Source: Coptis chinensis (lineage: Eukaryota > Streptophyta > Magnoliopsida > Ranunculales > Ranunculaceae). Taken from it: DNA of 64,000 bases. A program made the translations under genes and the position numbers. Under the pieces are notes generated by a model. That model worked only from the letters and a program-made list of their open reading frames with translations, had not been told where the DNA came from and did not search any database. Positions 34,494 to 48,282 of this stretch are shown piece by piece; the first letter of the stretch is position 1, and each line of letters opens with the position of its first letter. The stretch spans positions 40,298,501-40,362,500 of the forward strand of contig CM027383.1 of assembly GCA_015680905.1 (NCBI GenBank). The letters run 5' to 3'.

Positions 34494-35363
34494 GGCATGA
34501 GCAAACTCAAATTATTATAGAAAACTTGCAGAATACAAGTGGAAAGAAAATTATTCTTATCCTTTACAAAATTCAAGGTAAGGATATTATCTGATGTTTT
34601 TATTACTACCCATGTTTTGTCATATTCATTGGAATGTATACTGTAGTTTTAATGTCTTTTATTTTTCAACTATACATGCCTGATTTTTTGTAGTGGACAT
34701 TGGGTTTTGATTGTCATTAATTTATCGCGAATGACTATTAATTGGTTGGATTCGATACATAGTCTACCATCTAGCTAATGATATAGATATCTATTTTAAC
34801 AGGTTTGTCATGAGTGTGTATGTATATGAAATAATTAGATCATTAAGTGCTTATCTTTTACTTGCTAATTAGGTTTTACATTGATCTTATTTTGAAGGTC
34901 ATGAAAATAGAAAGTCATGAAAATAGAAAGACTAGAAGGGAAAGGAAGTAAAGGTCCATTTTTCCATGTTTGTACTTAAGAAGTAGAGAGGATTATGGTA
35001 CTAAGCAAATTCTTATGCATACATCTTGTGTGTTTGAAAAATATATATATGTTTATGAATATTTTCCATGTTTGTACTTAGGGCCCGTACCAACCTGGTA
35101 GTAAAGAGTGTGGGTATTAATGAAGTTTATGAGAGAAATAATGGAAGTTTGTTTAGATAATTCTTTTGAAAATAAGGTATAGGTCAATGTTTTTAGTCAT
35201 ACACCAAAGATTCTCTATTTTGTGTTACTCTTCATTATTTAGTTATTATATTACTCTATGATTTTTGATCGTGCAGATAACAAATCTATCCCTCAAAGAT
35301 ACATACACACAAGAGGAACTTCATGTTGTTCGACTTGAAATTCTTAGATTCATCCAAGCATAA
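34494..35363 (+). pseudogene. Ulp1-like (C48) protease exon relics in CACTA-2
   Basis: After a TTTTTTGTAG acceptor, 34695-34778 encodes GHWVLIVINLSRMTINWLDS, which has the HW...WLDS pattern around the catalytic His and Asp of the C48 proteases often encoded by CACTA elements. A second piece at about 35278-35363, ITNLSLKDTYTQEELHVVRL then EILRFIQA and TAA, resembles their C-terminal end. An open stretch at 34494-34577 ends at a GTAAGG donor and may be an upstream exon. The catalytic Cys exon was not found. Confidence 0.5.
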
Positions 35364-35756
35364 TGGAGCGTTCGAGCCAAACGTTGTGTCTTAGCTAGAT
35401 TTTGACCCATTCAGCTTAAGGTTTGGTTTTGGTCTCAAATTTTTTTGGTTTGAAAAATAGAGTGTTTGGTCTCACCATTTTTTGATATTTTAGATGGAAC
35501 AAATAGAGTTCTCTTTTGATTGATGGAACAAGTTAGGTCATCATTATTTTGATAGAACAAGTAAATTTGGATATTTATTTCATTATTGATGACTCGAAAA
35601 AGTTCAAAACTCTTTTAGCAATTCAATGTTTTTGTGTTTGATGTCTAAATTTATTTCTTTTTGTTCATGTTGCACTTCTTGAATTGTTTATTTGAGCAAT
35701 GTTTTTAAATCTAGTGTGGATATATATATATGGTGAAAATGGGATCTATAATTGCA

Positions 35757-35880
35757 TGTTCAATGAATATGATTAGAATCAAATAATTAGGGTTTTTTTT
35801 TTTTTTTGAAAATGGTGTTGCATGTTCAATGAATATGATTAGAATCAAATAATTAGGGTTTTTTTTTTTTAAATTTTAAA
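35757..35880 (+). repeat. ~65-bp tandem duplication in CACTA-2
   Basis: AATGAATATGATTAGAATCA followed by AATAATTAGGG and a T-tract occurs twice in a row (about 35761 and 35829). Confidence 0.85.
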
Positions 35881-36037
35881 ATGGCTATAAACCAAAAAAA
35901 AACGGTTTGGTAAGAATCGAGGTATAAACATTCCACTAGCCTGAGAGTTATAATTGCTCGACTATTAACTATGGTTTGGAAATACTAATACCACGGTTTT
36001 AGTCAAAACCGTAGTATATAAGAGGTATTTTTTCCCA

Positions 36038-36478
36038 TTTCACCCCTTCCAATGGTGTAATGTTGTACACTCTCTAGAATAACAATATTAGGGCAGATTC
36101 GAGTCTATGTGGCAGGTTCGAGACATGGTCGGTTTAGGCTTTTGGTTAATCCACTGGACACAACAGTAAGCCCAAGCCCAAACACGACTTCGCCGAATCA
36201 AATAATTAGGGTTTTTTGAAAATGGGCTTTGCGTTCAATGTTGATTAGAATTAAATAATTTTTTTTAAGTCCTCCCTCCTAACACAAAAGCATTTGTACT
36301 CTAAGGGCACACCCTTATGGTAGAGGAATGTCTCTTATACTTCACTTGCTAGTGGTGGATAACCAATGTGGGACTATCTATTATGCACTAAAGTGGAGAA
36401 AACACATTTTATTCATCTTTTATTCATCTCTCCACTTTACACACACTAGTATTTAGAAATACTCAATAGATTCAAACA
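36038..36478 (-). repeat. copia 5' LTR, outer fragment
   Basis: Matches the 3' LTR from TTTCACCCCTTCCAATGG through TTAATCCACT, CCCAAGCCCAA, GTCCTCCCTCC and ends GATTCAAACA. Several internal blocks seen at 21670-22000 are deleted, and 36196-36266 is replaced by other sequence. Confidence 0.85.
36196..36266. other. Filler sequence resembling CACTA-2 inside the LTR
   Basis: AATCAAATAATTAGGG, a T-run, GAAAATGG, then GTTCAATG and GATTAGAATTAAATAATT match the order of a CACTA-2 segment at about 35757-35870. The equivalent 3' LTR position holds a GC-rich sequence instead. Confidence 0.65.
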
Positions 36479-37104
36479 TGTGGGGAATAAGTCCCTTGTA
36501 TACATTTTCTATATTATAAAGAGTTAAGATTCTCCATTTCTCTCCACAGAAAATAGGTTTATAGGTTTATCGATCATGACAAACTTTCATGGGCAAATAC
36601 ACAGAGGCATCCTCAGTTTGTTCGATTTAAAATGAGACCAATGGCGTGAATGTATGGTAGTTTATTTGGTACAGAATTGGATGGTTGTGGAAATTGAATT
36701 TATTCTTTGAGGTAACACCATCTTCAGTTGCATCATATATGCTACATTTCACATGCAGGTTTGGACTCGTCATAATGATGTGGCTCATTTCATTGACGAC
36801 GCTATTTACCAAAATGTCAGTCCCAAACTCCCAATAATTCTGGTGTGGACTGTGGTTGCGTTATTCGCTTTCAACTAATGTCGTGCACAATCAGCGGTCA
36901 TGTTTCTATCGCAAATAATGCTGGCTTGGGCAGTTGGGCGTACTCGCGTTATTCGCTTCCAAATTTCAATTATTGTCGTGCACAATCAGTGTCATATTTG
37001 TATGGCAAATAAACAATAACATGGTAAGGCTCTGACCTTGTACCCGTCCTCGATCTATACCATCAGTTTGAGGCTTTGAGCAATTGAGTAGACAATCCAA
37101 CATA
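36479..37104. other. Spacer with a ~95-bp direct repeat
   Basis: GCGTTATTCGCTT(T/C)C and GTCGTGCACAATCAG occur in the same order at about 36857-36896 and 36952-36988. No coding region is supported. Confidence 0.5.
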
Positions 37105-37510
37105 CAGGGCGCTCAAGCCTAGATGTGGCCTTAGGCAACCAATCCAGACAAGGCCTTTTTTCATTTAAAAATTTATTAAAAAATTGAAAGTAGTGTGTGT
37201 GAGAGAAATGTTGAGAAAGATAGACATGGTTAATATGTCTTTAATTAGTTAAGTTGAGAAAGAGTGGAAAAGGCGCCATAGAATGTGGAGATTCTAGCAT
37301 ATATTGAGATGCAAATTGTGTAGTGGTCTATTGGATTAATGCGTGCGGGAGAAAACAAATAGACTCCTAGTATTTTTTTTGTTTATTTTTTTCTTTATAA
37401 AATATGGTAATATTAAATTTATGTAAGGAGAAATAAGGAAATTTGGAGGCCTTCTACATCTGAGGCCTTAGGCGGGCTGCCTAAGTCGCCTTATGGATGA
37501 GCAGGCACTA
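37105..37510. mobile_element. hAT-type MITE, 406 bp, second copy
   Basis: Starts CAGGGCGCTCAAGCC and ends GAGCAGGCACTA. The flanks CCAACATA (37097-37104) and CCTACATA (37511-37518) are an 8-bp duplication with one difference. GAGGCCTT and GAGGCCTTAGGCGG near the right end match the 10033-10790 element. No coding. Confidence 0.7.
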
Positions 37511-37557
37511 CCTACATAGCTCCCATATTTTATTTTTTTTACCACCGAAGGTTTTAC

Positions 37558-37620
37558 TAGGGCTGGTCAATGGGGTTGGCCAGGCAGCCCAGACCCGATT
37601 GAATCCGGGTCAATAAAATA
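37558..37620. mobile_element. Fragment of a TAGGGCTG-type MITE
   Basis: TAGGGCTGGTCAATGGGG resembles the left terminus of the element at 39616. No matching right end was found nearby. Confidence 0.3.
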
Positions 37621-37708
37621 GAGATTCAAACCTTAAATATTACCCATCTAAACAGACTCTTGGAAATCATGATTGTAATATGTGTACTTATCTAGAGTCT
37701 ATTTGTAA

Positions 37709-37961
37709 GAGCATTCCCAATGCAGGTGGATATAGTGGGAATGTGACAATATTCACCTTTTTATAGTTCAAAACATTTGCCCAATGCAAAAGTGAATATT
37801 AATGTGACTATTTTTCCAAGTCAAAACGAGGGTGAAACCTTCAATCGAGATAGTGGTTGAGTTGTGAACTTCGGATGGAATGTTAGATTCCGTCTCGTGT
37901 GTTTTTTTAAAAAAAATTTTTTTTTGTTTTTTTTTTTGGTTTTTTTTTGGTTTTTTTTTTT

Positions 37962-38004
<43 letters not shown>

Positions 38005-38047
38005 GTTTTTTTTTGGTTTTTTTTTTTTTTTTTTTGGTTTTTTTTTT

Positions 38048-38105
<58 letters not shown>

Positions 38106-38349
38106 CGGATGGAATGTTTCATTCCGCCTCATGTGTTTTTTCGGTTTTTAAACTTCAAACGGGATCTTTCATTCCGTCCGGCGTGTTTTTTCGATTTTTA
38201 CATTTAGACGAATCCAACATCCCGTCCGAGATTAATATTCACCTTTGCATTGGGCAGCCTTACCTTGTTTTTCACCAAAACGGTGGAAAAGAGGAGAAAT
38301 TGAGCCTACTTAGAGATGGATAACATTGACATATGCATTGGGAATGCTC
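37709..38349. mobile_element. Tourist/PIF-Harbinger-type MITE, 641 bp
   Basis: GAGCATTCCCAATGC and GCATTGGGAATGCTC are perfect 15-bp inverted termini, flanked by TAA on both sides (37706-37708 and 38350-38352). A 3-bp TAA/TTA duplication is the mark of Harbinger elements. Longer imperfect symmetry continues inside (AATATTCACCTTT near both ends). It has inserted into a decayed copia LTR. Confidence 0.85.
37908..38105 (+). repeat. T-rich homopolymer tract
   Basis: About 190 bp of T with sparse GG pairs, including a run of more than 50 T. It explains the poly-Phe and poly-Lys ORFs on either strand, none of which is a gene. Assembly length here may be unreliable. Confidence 0.9.
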
Positions 38350-38352
38350 TAA

Positions 38353-39490
38353 CAACCTATTTGAAATTATAAATAGAGATGGACTCATGCAAGTGAGTCA
38401 TCGAGAATTCAAAACCAAATAACATATCTTTACATGGTTTCAAGCCAACCTCGATCCTAAACCAATTCTATTCCTTTGTGTCTCTAACAAACTTCAATAA
38501 CACCTTCCATTGAAAAGAACACTCATTATCCCACCCACTTCATCGCCTACTCTCCAAACTACTTCAAATCCATCGTCTCGTCTCTATTAAACTTGACGCA
38601 AACAACTACCTATTAATCTGTTATGGCTGACACAATTCAAACCATTATTAAATGGATATGACCTTGAAGGCTATGTTGATGGAACAAATGCATGTCCACC
38701 AAAAACTCTTTTTCCCACTGATTCAACTATTAAATTAACCTAGCCTATTTACAATGGCATAAGTAAGACCAAATTCCTCTAGGATGGTTGTTATCATCTC
38801 TCTCCAAAAATGCTCTTGCTCAAGCTATGGGCCGGGATTGAACACCTCTCGCGACGTATGGATCGCTCTTGAAAAGCAATATGCTTCAAAATCTCGGGCA
38901 AGGACTATGCATCTCAGATGTGAGTTACAAAGCTCGTGCAAGGGGTGAAAATCAATGCAAGAACATCTCTCTCATGTCAAACAATTGAGTGACAATTTTA
39001 CCGCCTTTGGTGAAAAGATTAACGATGCTAATCTTGAACAAATAATTCTCATTGGTCCCATTATTGTTGCTACACTTACTGCCACACTAGAGAATAATAT
39101 TCCAATGAATGATTTTCGGGCTCACTTGCTTGCGTTTGAACAAAGGATTGAAGCACAACATGCTCTGCTTCAGCAACTTCTTGTTGCTAATATTGCTACC
39201 CATCATCGTTCAAAGCCAAACTACAGCTAACACAGACCTGGGAATAACTCAAACAAGCAACGCTCTAGTAGAGACTATCAGAATCATGGTCGTAGTCAAG
39301 CAAACAATCGTCCACAATATCATTCACAAAATACTATTGGTCCTTGTCGAATATGTGGTTGACGAAATCATGATGCAAGCACCTGTTGGTTATCGCTTTG
39401 ATCAACCGTTCAATGCCTCTTCTTCATCAGCACAAGTTAAGTCTACTACACTCTACAAGTATGCAAACCGAGCTATGCATCAGTTGTAAA
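38353..39490 (+). pseudogene. Decayed copia LTR end and gag
   Basis: TATAAATAG at about 38369 and a primer-site-like ACATGGTTTCAAGCC at about 38432 (canonical TGGTATCAGAGC) mark an LTR end. The gag start MADTIQTII is at 38623. The best-preserved part is 38955-39230 (MQEHLSHVKQLSDNFTAFGE, DFRAHLLAFEQRIEAQ). A zinc knuckle CRICG*RNHDASTC at about 39347-39388 holds a CGA-to-TGA stop, and WYRFDQPFNASSS follows after a shift. The pol is missing. Confidence 0.7.
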
Positions 39491-39615
39491 GTCTTCAAAC
39501 CGGTTTTTGGAGATGGATAGGTAACATGGTTATTTTGGTTCTAATTGTAATTCAAGAAGTGGTATAAAAATTAGATAAATAGGGAAATCAAAATTTGCCT
39601 ATTAGATGGTGAGGG

Positions 39616-39974
39616 TAGGGCTGTCAATGGATCGGTTTGGGTTGGATTGGAAAATCTAAATCTGATAAGAAAATTGGGAACTCGAAACTGAACTGACCTT
39701 AATTGAAAACTATAAAATCAATTAAATCAATTAATTTCAGCCACACAATTTATAAACATATGCAAAATTAATCATAAATATTACTAAAATATCATCTTAT
39801 CGGTTTGGGTTCATATCGGTTCGGTGGAGAGCAAACCCGAAACCAAACCAATATCTTATCGGTTCGGTTTGGTTTCGTCAGTAGAGGGCAAACCAAATTA
39901 TCAAAATCCAAACCGTATTTTATTAGTTTGGTTCAGATCGGTTATCGGGTTATCGAAACCCATTCACAACCCTA
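39616..39974. mobile_element. hAT-type MITE, 359 bp (TAGGGCTGTCAATGG family)
   Basis: Left end TAGGGCTGTCAATGGATCGG; right end CCATTCACAACCCTA. The flanks GGTGAGGG (39608-39615) and GATGAGGG (39975-39982) form an 8-bp duplication with one difference. The interior repeats CGGTTTGG/CCAAACC words. No ORF. Confidence 0.75.
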
Positions 39975-40210
39975 GATGAGGGTGCTATTGTGGAAAACTC
40001 GGCTATCATATAGTTTAGAGATTTCAAATTTTTTTAAAAAAGAGAGATAACAAAAAGACAAACTATTTTCATGTAATCTTATTGGACCTAGGCCCAGCCC
40101 AAATCCGATTTTGTCCAAACGAGACCTATGTTGGGTTTAGACATTCTAAACTTAAATACGAATTGGGTCGGGCCTGAACGTAGGCGAGTCCAGCCTTTTG
40201 ATAGCCCTAG

Positions 40211-41743
<1,533 letters not shown>

Positions 41744-42675
41744 AAAAGAAACAACCTATCTAACTAACAGGGAGTTGTTGAGTTGACACAAAATTGCCCA
41801 ACATCTATCAGTACTAATGACATAATTTCATAACTAGCTAATTTTCTCATAAGCTGATAAGGTAATGAATCCCTGCAACTGTAATCGTGTACGTGGATCC
41901 ACTATGCATGTGCATCGAGAGAAATTTTGATATCAAATAATCCGAAAAGGACGACATACATTACATGGTACTACAATCTCAAATACAAGTAAGGGTAAAA
42001 ACTGACTTTCCACAAAATATTTCTTCTCTTTCAAGAAACATAAATATGGGAACACCTGAAATATCGTTTACTACAAATAGTTATTTGACCAGTTAAAAAA
42101 AATAGAGCTCCACACTTGTTTTCATCTTCTTATCCACCAACTTTCCAAAATCCTCACTCAACTCAACAATGTCTAATGAACCCTTACTCACTGACACGTA
42201 ACAAGACACCCCATTTTTTTTTCCATACTCTATAGTTTGAGTTTCACAAGTGGTTATTGCAGGTACGAAGTTAGGATTCTAAGCTAAGGGGTGCGAGATT
42301 ATGTGCACCCCCTTCCAAAAAAAAAAAAAAAATGTAAACAATAAAAGTCAACAAAATTATGTATTTATTTCAATTCACATAACTAGAGTGCGTTGATTAC
42401 TAAGAATTTAATATGGACTCACAAAGTTAACTACTTAACCTCTTAAGTCATTAATTGATACTATCTATCTTACCACTCTTATTATATGTCATCTATATAT
42501 CTACATATTCTAGTCCACAAGTCTACAACAATTTAACAAATTGTTAACTTCTTATAATATTATAAGTCTATAACCTTACTATCATGTGGAAAAAACTAGA
42601 AAATATTAATATTGAAAGTAAAAAATTACCTCGTTTTGTTTTTTGTTTTTTTTTAAAAAATTTTATTATTATTTT
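41744..42675. other. Unassigned DNA
   Basis: No gene. CAGGTACGAAGTTAGGATTC at 42262 resembles the start of a common plant hAT family, with GTGCACCCCC nearby and a possible right end near 43250, but the termini do not match well. Confidence 0.3.
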
Positions 42676-43160
42676 TTAAGTGGAAATTTTATTGATAATA
42701 ATAACGAGTTTTACAAATAATTAGGACAAACGTGCAACATGCTGTGCCTCGAGTCTTTTCTGAATTTGTTTTTATTTTTGTTTTTTTTTTGGGTTGAGGT
42801 CTGACGCTTGTTTAAGAATTGAGAGTAAAAGAAAGGAGGGGTGATTAGAATTATACAAACTGACTGGTTGGGCTTTGAGCCTTTGTCTATTTGTTTTAGT
42901 CTCATTAATCCATAAAGCATTCAAAGATACATTTGTCATTCTTTAATGGTTTTGGACTCAAAATAAATGATAAATGATAATATTGTAAGGGCAAAAGGAG
43001 AAGTAAAAAAAAAAAACGTTGGTTTATTAGAATGTCTTTTATTAGGTTTTTTTTTTTTTTTCCATACTAATTTTTTTGTTCATTATATTCTCACTATAGT
43101 TGTGAATTTTGGGGGTGCGATAGTGGAAATTTGCTAAAAAAATTTAGAGGGGGTGAGTCC
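42676..43160 (+). repeat. Direct repeat unit A (~490 bp)
   Basis: Shares AAGTGGAAATTTTATTGATA, GGTTGAGGTCTGACG, GGTTGGGCTTTG, GGTTTTGGACTCAAAATAAA and GGGGGTGC in order with unit B at 43517-44045. Confidence 0.88.
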
Positions 43161-43516
43161 TTATAGTTTGAAAATTTTTCTAAGCAATTAGTTATGTGGT
43201 ATTGGAGCTTTTCTAATCTCAGGGGGTGCGACCACCCCCACACGCACCTCTTATATCCATTTATGGTTACAAGTTTTGGAAGGCGAAAACGAAAGCTGAC
43301 GAGAGAGAGAAAAAAACAAGAATAGGCTGGCCGCATGCCAATTTGAAATTAAGGCTGGAAGAGAAGAAAACCGGCGGGAAGATGAAAAGTAGATTTGAGA
43401 AATATTTGGATGAGAATATGTTTGGTGATTCTCATACCAAGCCCTCTCCATGTTCATCTCCTTCTATATTGAACTTGGGGTATTTAATTTGTTCACTGAA
43501 CAAAAGTTGCATATAG

Positions 43517-44045
43517 TTTTTTAAAGTGGAAATTTTATTGATAATGATAACGGGTTTTACAAACAATTAGGGCAATCGTGCAACAAGCAGCTACGCCGCA
43601 AGTCTTTTTTGAATTTGTTTTTTTGTTTTTTTTTTTTTTTTCATTTATTTATTTTTTTGTTTTTCTTTTAGGTTGAGGTCTGACGTCTGTTTAAGAATTG
43701 AGAGAGAGAGAGAGAGAGAGAGCTTACATGTTTGTTATGGGTGATTATAATTATACACACTGACCGGTTGGGCTTTGGGCCTTTGGATATTTGTTTTAGT
43801 TTCATAAACCCATCAAACATTCACAGACACATTTGTCCATCTTTAATTGTTTTGGACTCAAAATAAATGATAAATGATAACTTTGTAAGGGCAAAAAAGA
43901 GAAGTAAAAAATACGTTGGCTTATTGTTTAGTTTTTTTTTTCATACTATTTTTTTTTGTTGTTGATTATGATCTCACTATAGTTGTGAAATTTTTGGGGG
44001 TGCAGTAGTGGAAGTTTGCAAAAAACTTTGGGGGGTGCAATTCCT
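43517..44045 (+). repeat. Direct repeat unit B (~530 bp)
   Basis: Second copy of the block at 42676. It contains an extra (GA)n run at about 43701-43723. Its right edge abuts the first CDC48 fragment. Confidence 0.88.
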
Positions 44046-44357
44046 TATATACTGCATGTGGATGATACCATTGAAGGTGTTACCGGAAATTTATTTGATG
44101 CGTATCTGAAATGTAAGTTCAGTTTATTTTACATTTACATCTTTCTCTATTTTTCTACCAGTTTATTGGTTTTTGATGAGATTTTCGATTGACGATATGT
44201 GCCTGATTGGTGGTTTTATCATCGTAATGTTTTTGTAGGACATGTTGGTATTTTTATTTATTAGACTGACAGAACATCTACTGTGCATGTTTGGTAAAGA
44301 TGGATGTTGTGCACTTATGTCATGTTATTGTTGTCATCAAAGTCCTACATTGCCTTT

Positions 44358-45714
44358 TGATAATACTAAAAAACACTTTTCTACCCTAACGAATAGTGAT
44401 TTTGCTAGGTATAAGAAAACTATGCTATTCTAATGATTTCATCAAATTTCTACTCTCAATTGTCATATAATAAACTGGAGTCAGAATTCGTTCCACTCCT
44501 AATTGCTTATAACGTAAATAATTCTACTAGTGATTAACAATTCCACAAGCATGATGAGAGTAATAATTCTAATATAACTAATATGGCAAAAACTATGATT
44601 TAATATATTGTAATTTTAAACTACGACAATTTAATAATAAGATTGAATATGAGAAGGAATTAGGAGATTTGATATCCACCTTAATTAATCCCTAACATGC
44701 TATTATAGATTTTTATTGCAACTCTAATCTTTATGTTTTCATACAAGGTTCAACATAAATGTTAGGTCTTTTTATCCTTAATTATTCATGGCATCTCTAA
44801 CCCACTAATAATTAGCATGAGAGGAAGTTTAAACCCATTCTCATGGTGAATGAACTACCCTCTAGAATTGAAATTCTTAAATACAATGATTCTATACTAA
44901 CACATCAAGTCTTTATCAAAGCTTCAATCAAACCCCTCTAATGGAGGTTTAGCTATGAATCATGAGAGACTATCATGGAAGAAATAATAGAAAGAAGAAG
45001 ACATAATAAAGAACTACTTTATTAAAGATAACTTGAATTGAATTAATGGTGGCTAGGCTAAATAAACATAAACTAGGTTTACTAAAAAGAAAAACTAAGA
45101 GACAAGAGACTAATTAACTAATGGGTGAGAGAGTTAGAGTTTTTCTTTAGTCCTCTTTATATAGGAGAGGGCTAGGTTTACAATTTCGTGCATGGGCTTT
45201 GAAACCATGTTTAGGGCTACTAAATCAAGCCCAAAACCTAATTACTTAAGTCCAAAAAGGGTTTCTCTACTGGAAATTACTGCAACAAACTTTTCGTCTA
45301 TTTTTACTCCTTTGATTGGACCAAGGCCTAGACCATTAGCAAGCTCTTTCCGAGCCGGTCGTTTCGACATATAATATGTCTAATTCTAAGGTCTGAGTCC
45401 AAAGATACGGCCTACAGAAGTTCTGTTAACTTTTATGCTCTATTTCTACCCGCGTTGACTTTGACTTTTCAGCTTTGACTGGGCTTTAAAAAGGCTTTTT
45501 CTCCTTGAAACTTGGGCTTTAACCATAGAACTTCTTAGCAACCAACCTTTGCTCATTTCTTTTGCAAAAGTGACATATTTTTTCACATAATTGATTCCAA
45601 AACCTGAAATACACAAAAGTACATAAACAATACTAACTCTTATTTATTATAAACATAATTGATCTATATATAATGTTATTAAGGGGTTAAAACTATAGTT
45701 TTGGGATTTTATCA
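44358..45714 (-). mobile_element. Solo LTR, 1357 bp, inside the CDC48 pseudogene
   Basis: Plus-strand ends TGATAATACT and GGGATTTTATCA are bounded by CCTTT on both sides (44353-44357 and 45715-45719). The minus-strand start TGATAAAATCCC, then ATTATATATAGATCAATTATG, follows the same pattern as the LTRs of the tandem array at 50925, so it is read as minus. No internal region remains, the usual result of LTR-LTR recombination. Confidence 0.8.
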
Positions 45715-46035
45715 CCTTTGTTATTGTTGCTCCCCATATTGTCGTTGGCATCAAACTGTTGCTTATAATATATGTGGGCTAATTTTGACAGCTCGTGTGT
45801 ATGATAAGAGTTATAAAGACAAGTAATCATATAATAAACTTTCAACATTAATTTGGTGGTTTTCAGAAATCTGATAACAAAATGAAAAGAAATGGAAGGT
45901 ACATCTTGCTCCCGATATACATTAAAATGGGAAAATAATGATTAGCGAGGAAGTCCATGCAAACCTAATTTATGTGGAGTAGAATGACCCTGCTGAGTAT
46001 TGTGTGGTGTCACCGGATATTGAAATCTTTTGTGA

Positions 46036-46158
<123 letters not shown>

Positions 46159-46169
46159 TAACTCTTTAA

Positions 46170-46367
<198 letters not shown>

Positions 46368-46442
46368 TGAAAAGAAATAGATTGTGGGAGTAGTGAGTGG
46401 GTTGAAGTTGTTCATCTTAAACCTTATGAAGATAACAAGTGT

Positions 46443-48058
<1,616 letters not shown>

Positions 48059-48282
48059 TTCTCCCCCGCTTGAAAGAACAGGGAGTAACTCTAGAGGACA
48101 AATCGGGGGGAAAAGTAACTTGAGAGGACACCTTTTTTTTTTAATCACTCACAAGGACGGGGTAGATGAAAGGTTAAGTATACCCTTGACGCGAAATTAA
48201 AAACGGCTCGGGTAGATGAAATGTTAGGTATACCCTTGGTACGAAATAATAAACACCCAGCCCAATCGAAATGACCCGGTGT

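Larger units (their letters stand above)
31231..36037 (+). mobile_element. CACTA transposon 2, relic, right terminus deleted
   Basis: The left end is CACTACTACAAAAATAC with subterminal GCCACGGTT/AACAGTGG repeats, the same family as CACTA-1. The right side still has AAACCGTAGTATA-type subterminal repeats but no TGTAGTAGTG end. The junction with the LTR at about 36037 also lacks 30 bp of LTR present at 21618-21647, so a deletion took both. Transposase-associated and Ulp1-like exon relics (below) show this was once a coding element. Confidence 0.88.
21556..36478 (-). mobile_element. Ty1/copia retrotransposon interrupted by two CACTA elements
   Basis: Its LTRs start TGTTGGA and end TCCAACA in either reading direction. 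The 3' LTR is at 21556-22345. The 5' LTR is split into 31169-31230 and 36038-36478. Gag, protease, integrase, RT and RNase H lie between on the minus strand in copia order. Possible 5-bp target duplications are GGTGG (21551-21555) and TGTGG (36479-36483), with one mismatch. Removing CACTA-1 (22498-26703) and CACTA-2 (31231-36037) leaves an element of about 5.9 kb. Confidence 0.88.

Noticed and set aside
37821..38323. Poly-Phe and poly-Lys ORFs up to 147 codons
   Set aside because: They are translations of the T-rich tract and its complement inside a MITE.
42262..43262. A complete hAT element starting CAGGTACGAAGTTAGG
   Set aside because: The proposed right end does not match the left terminus, and the target duplication agrees at only 6 of 8 bases.
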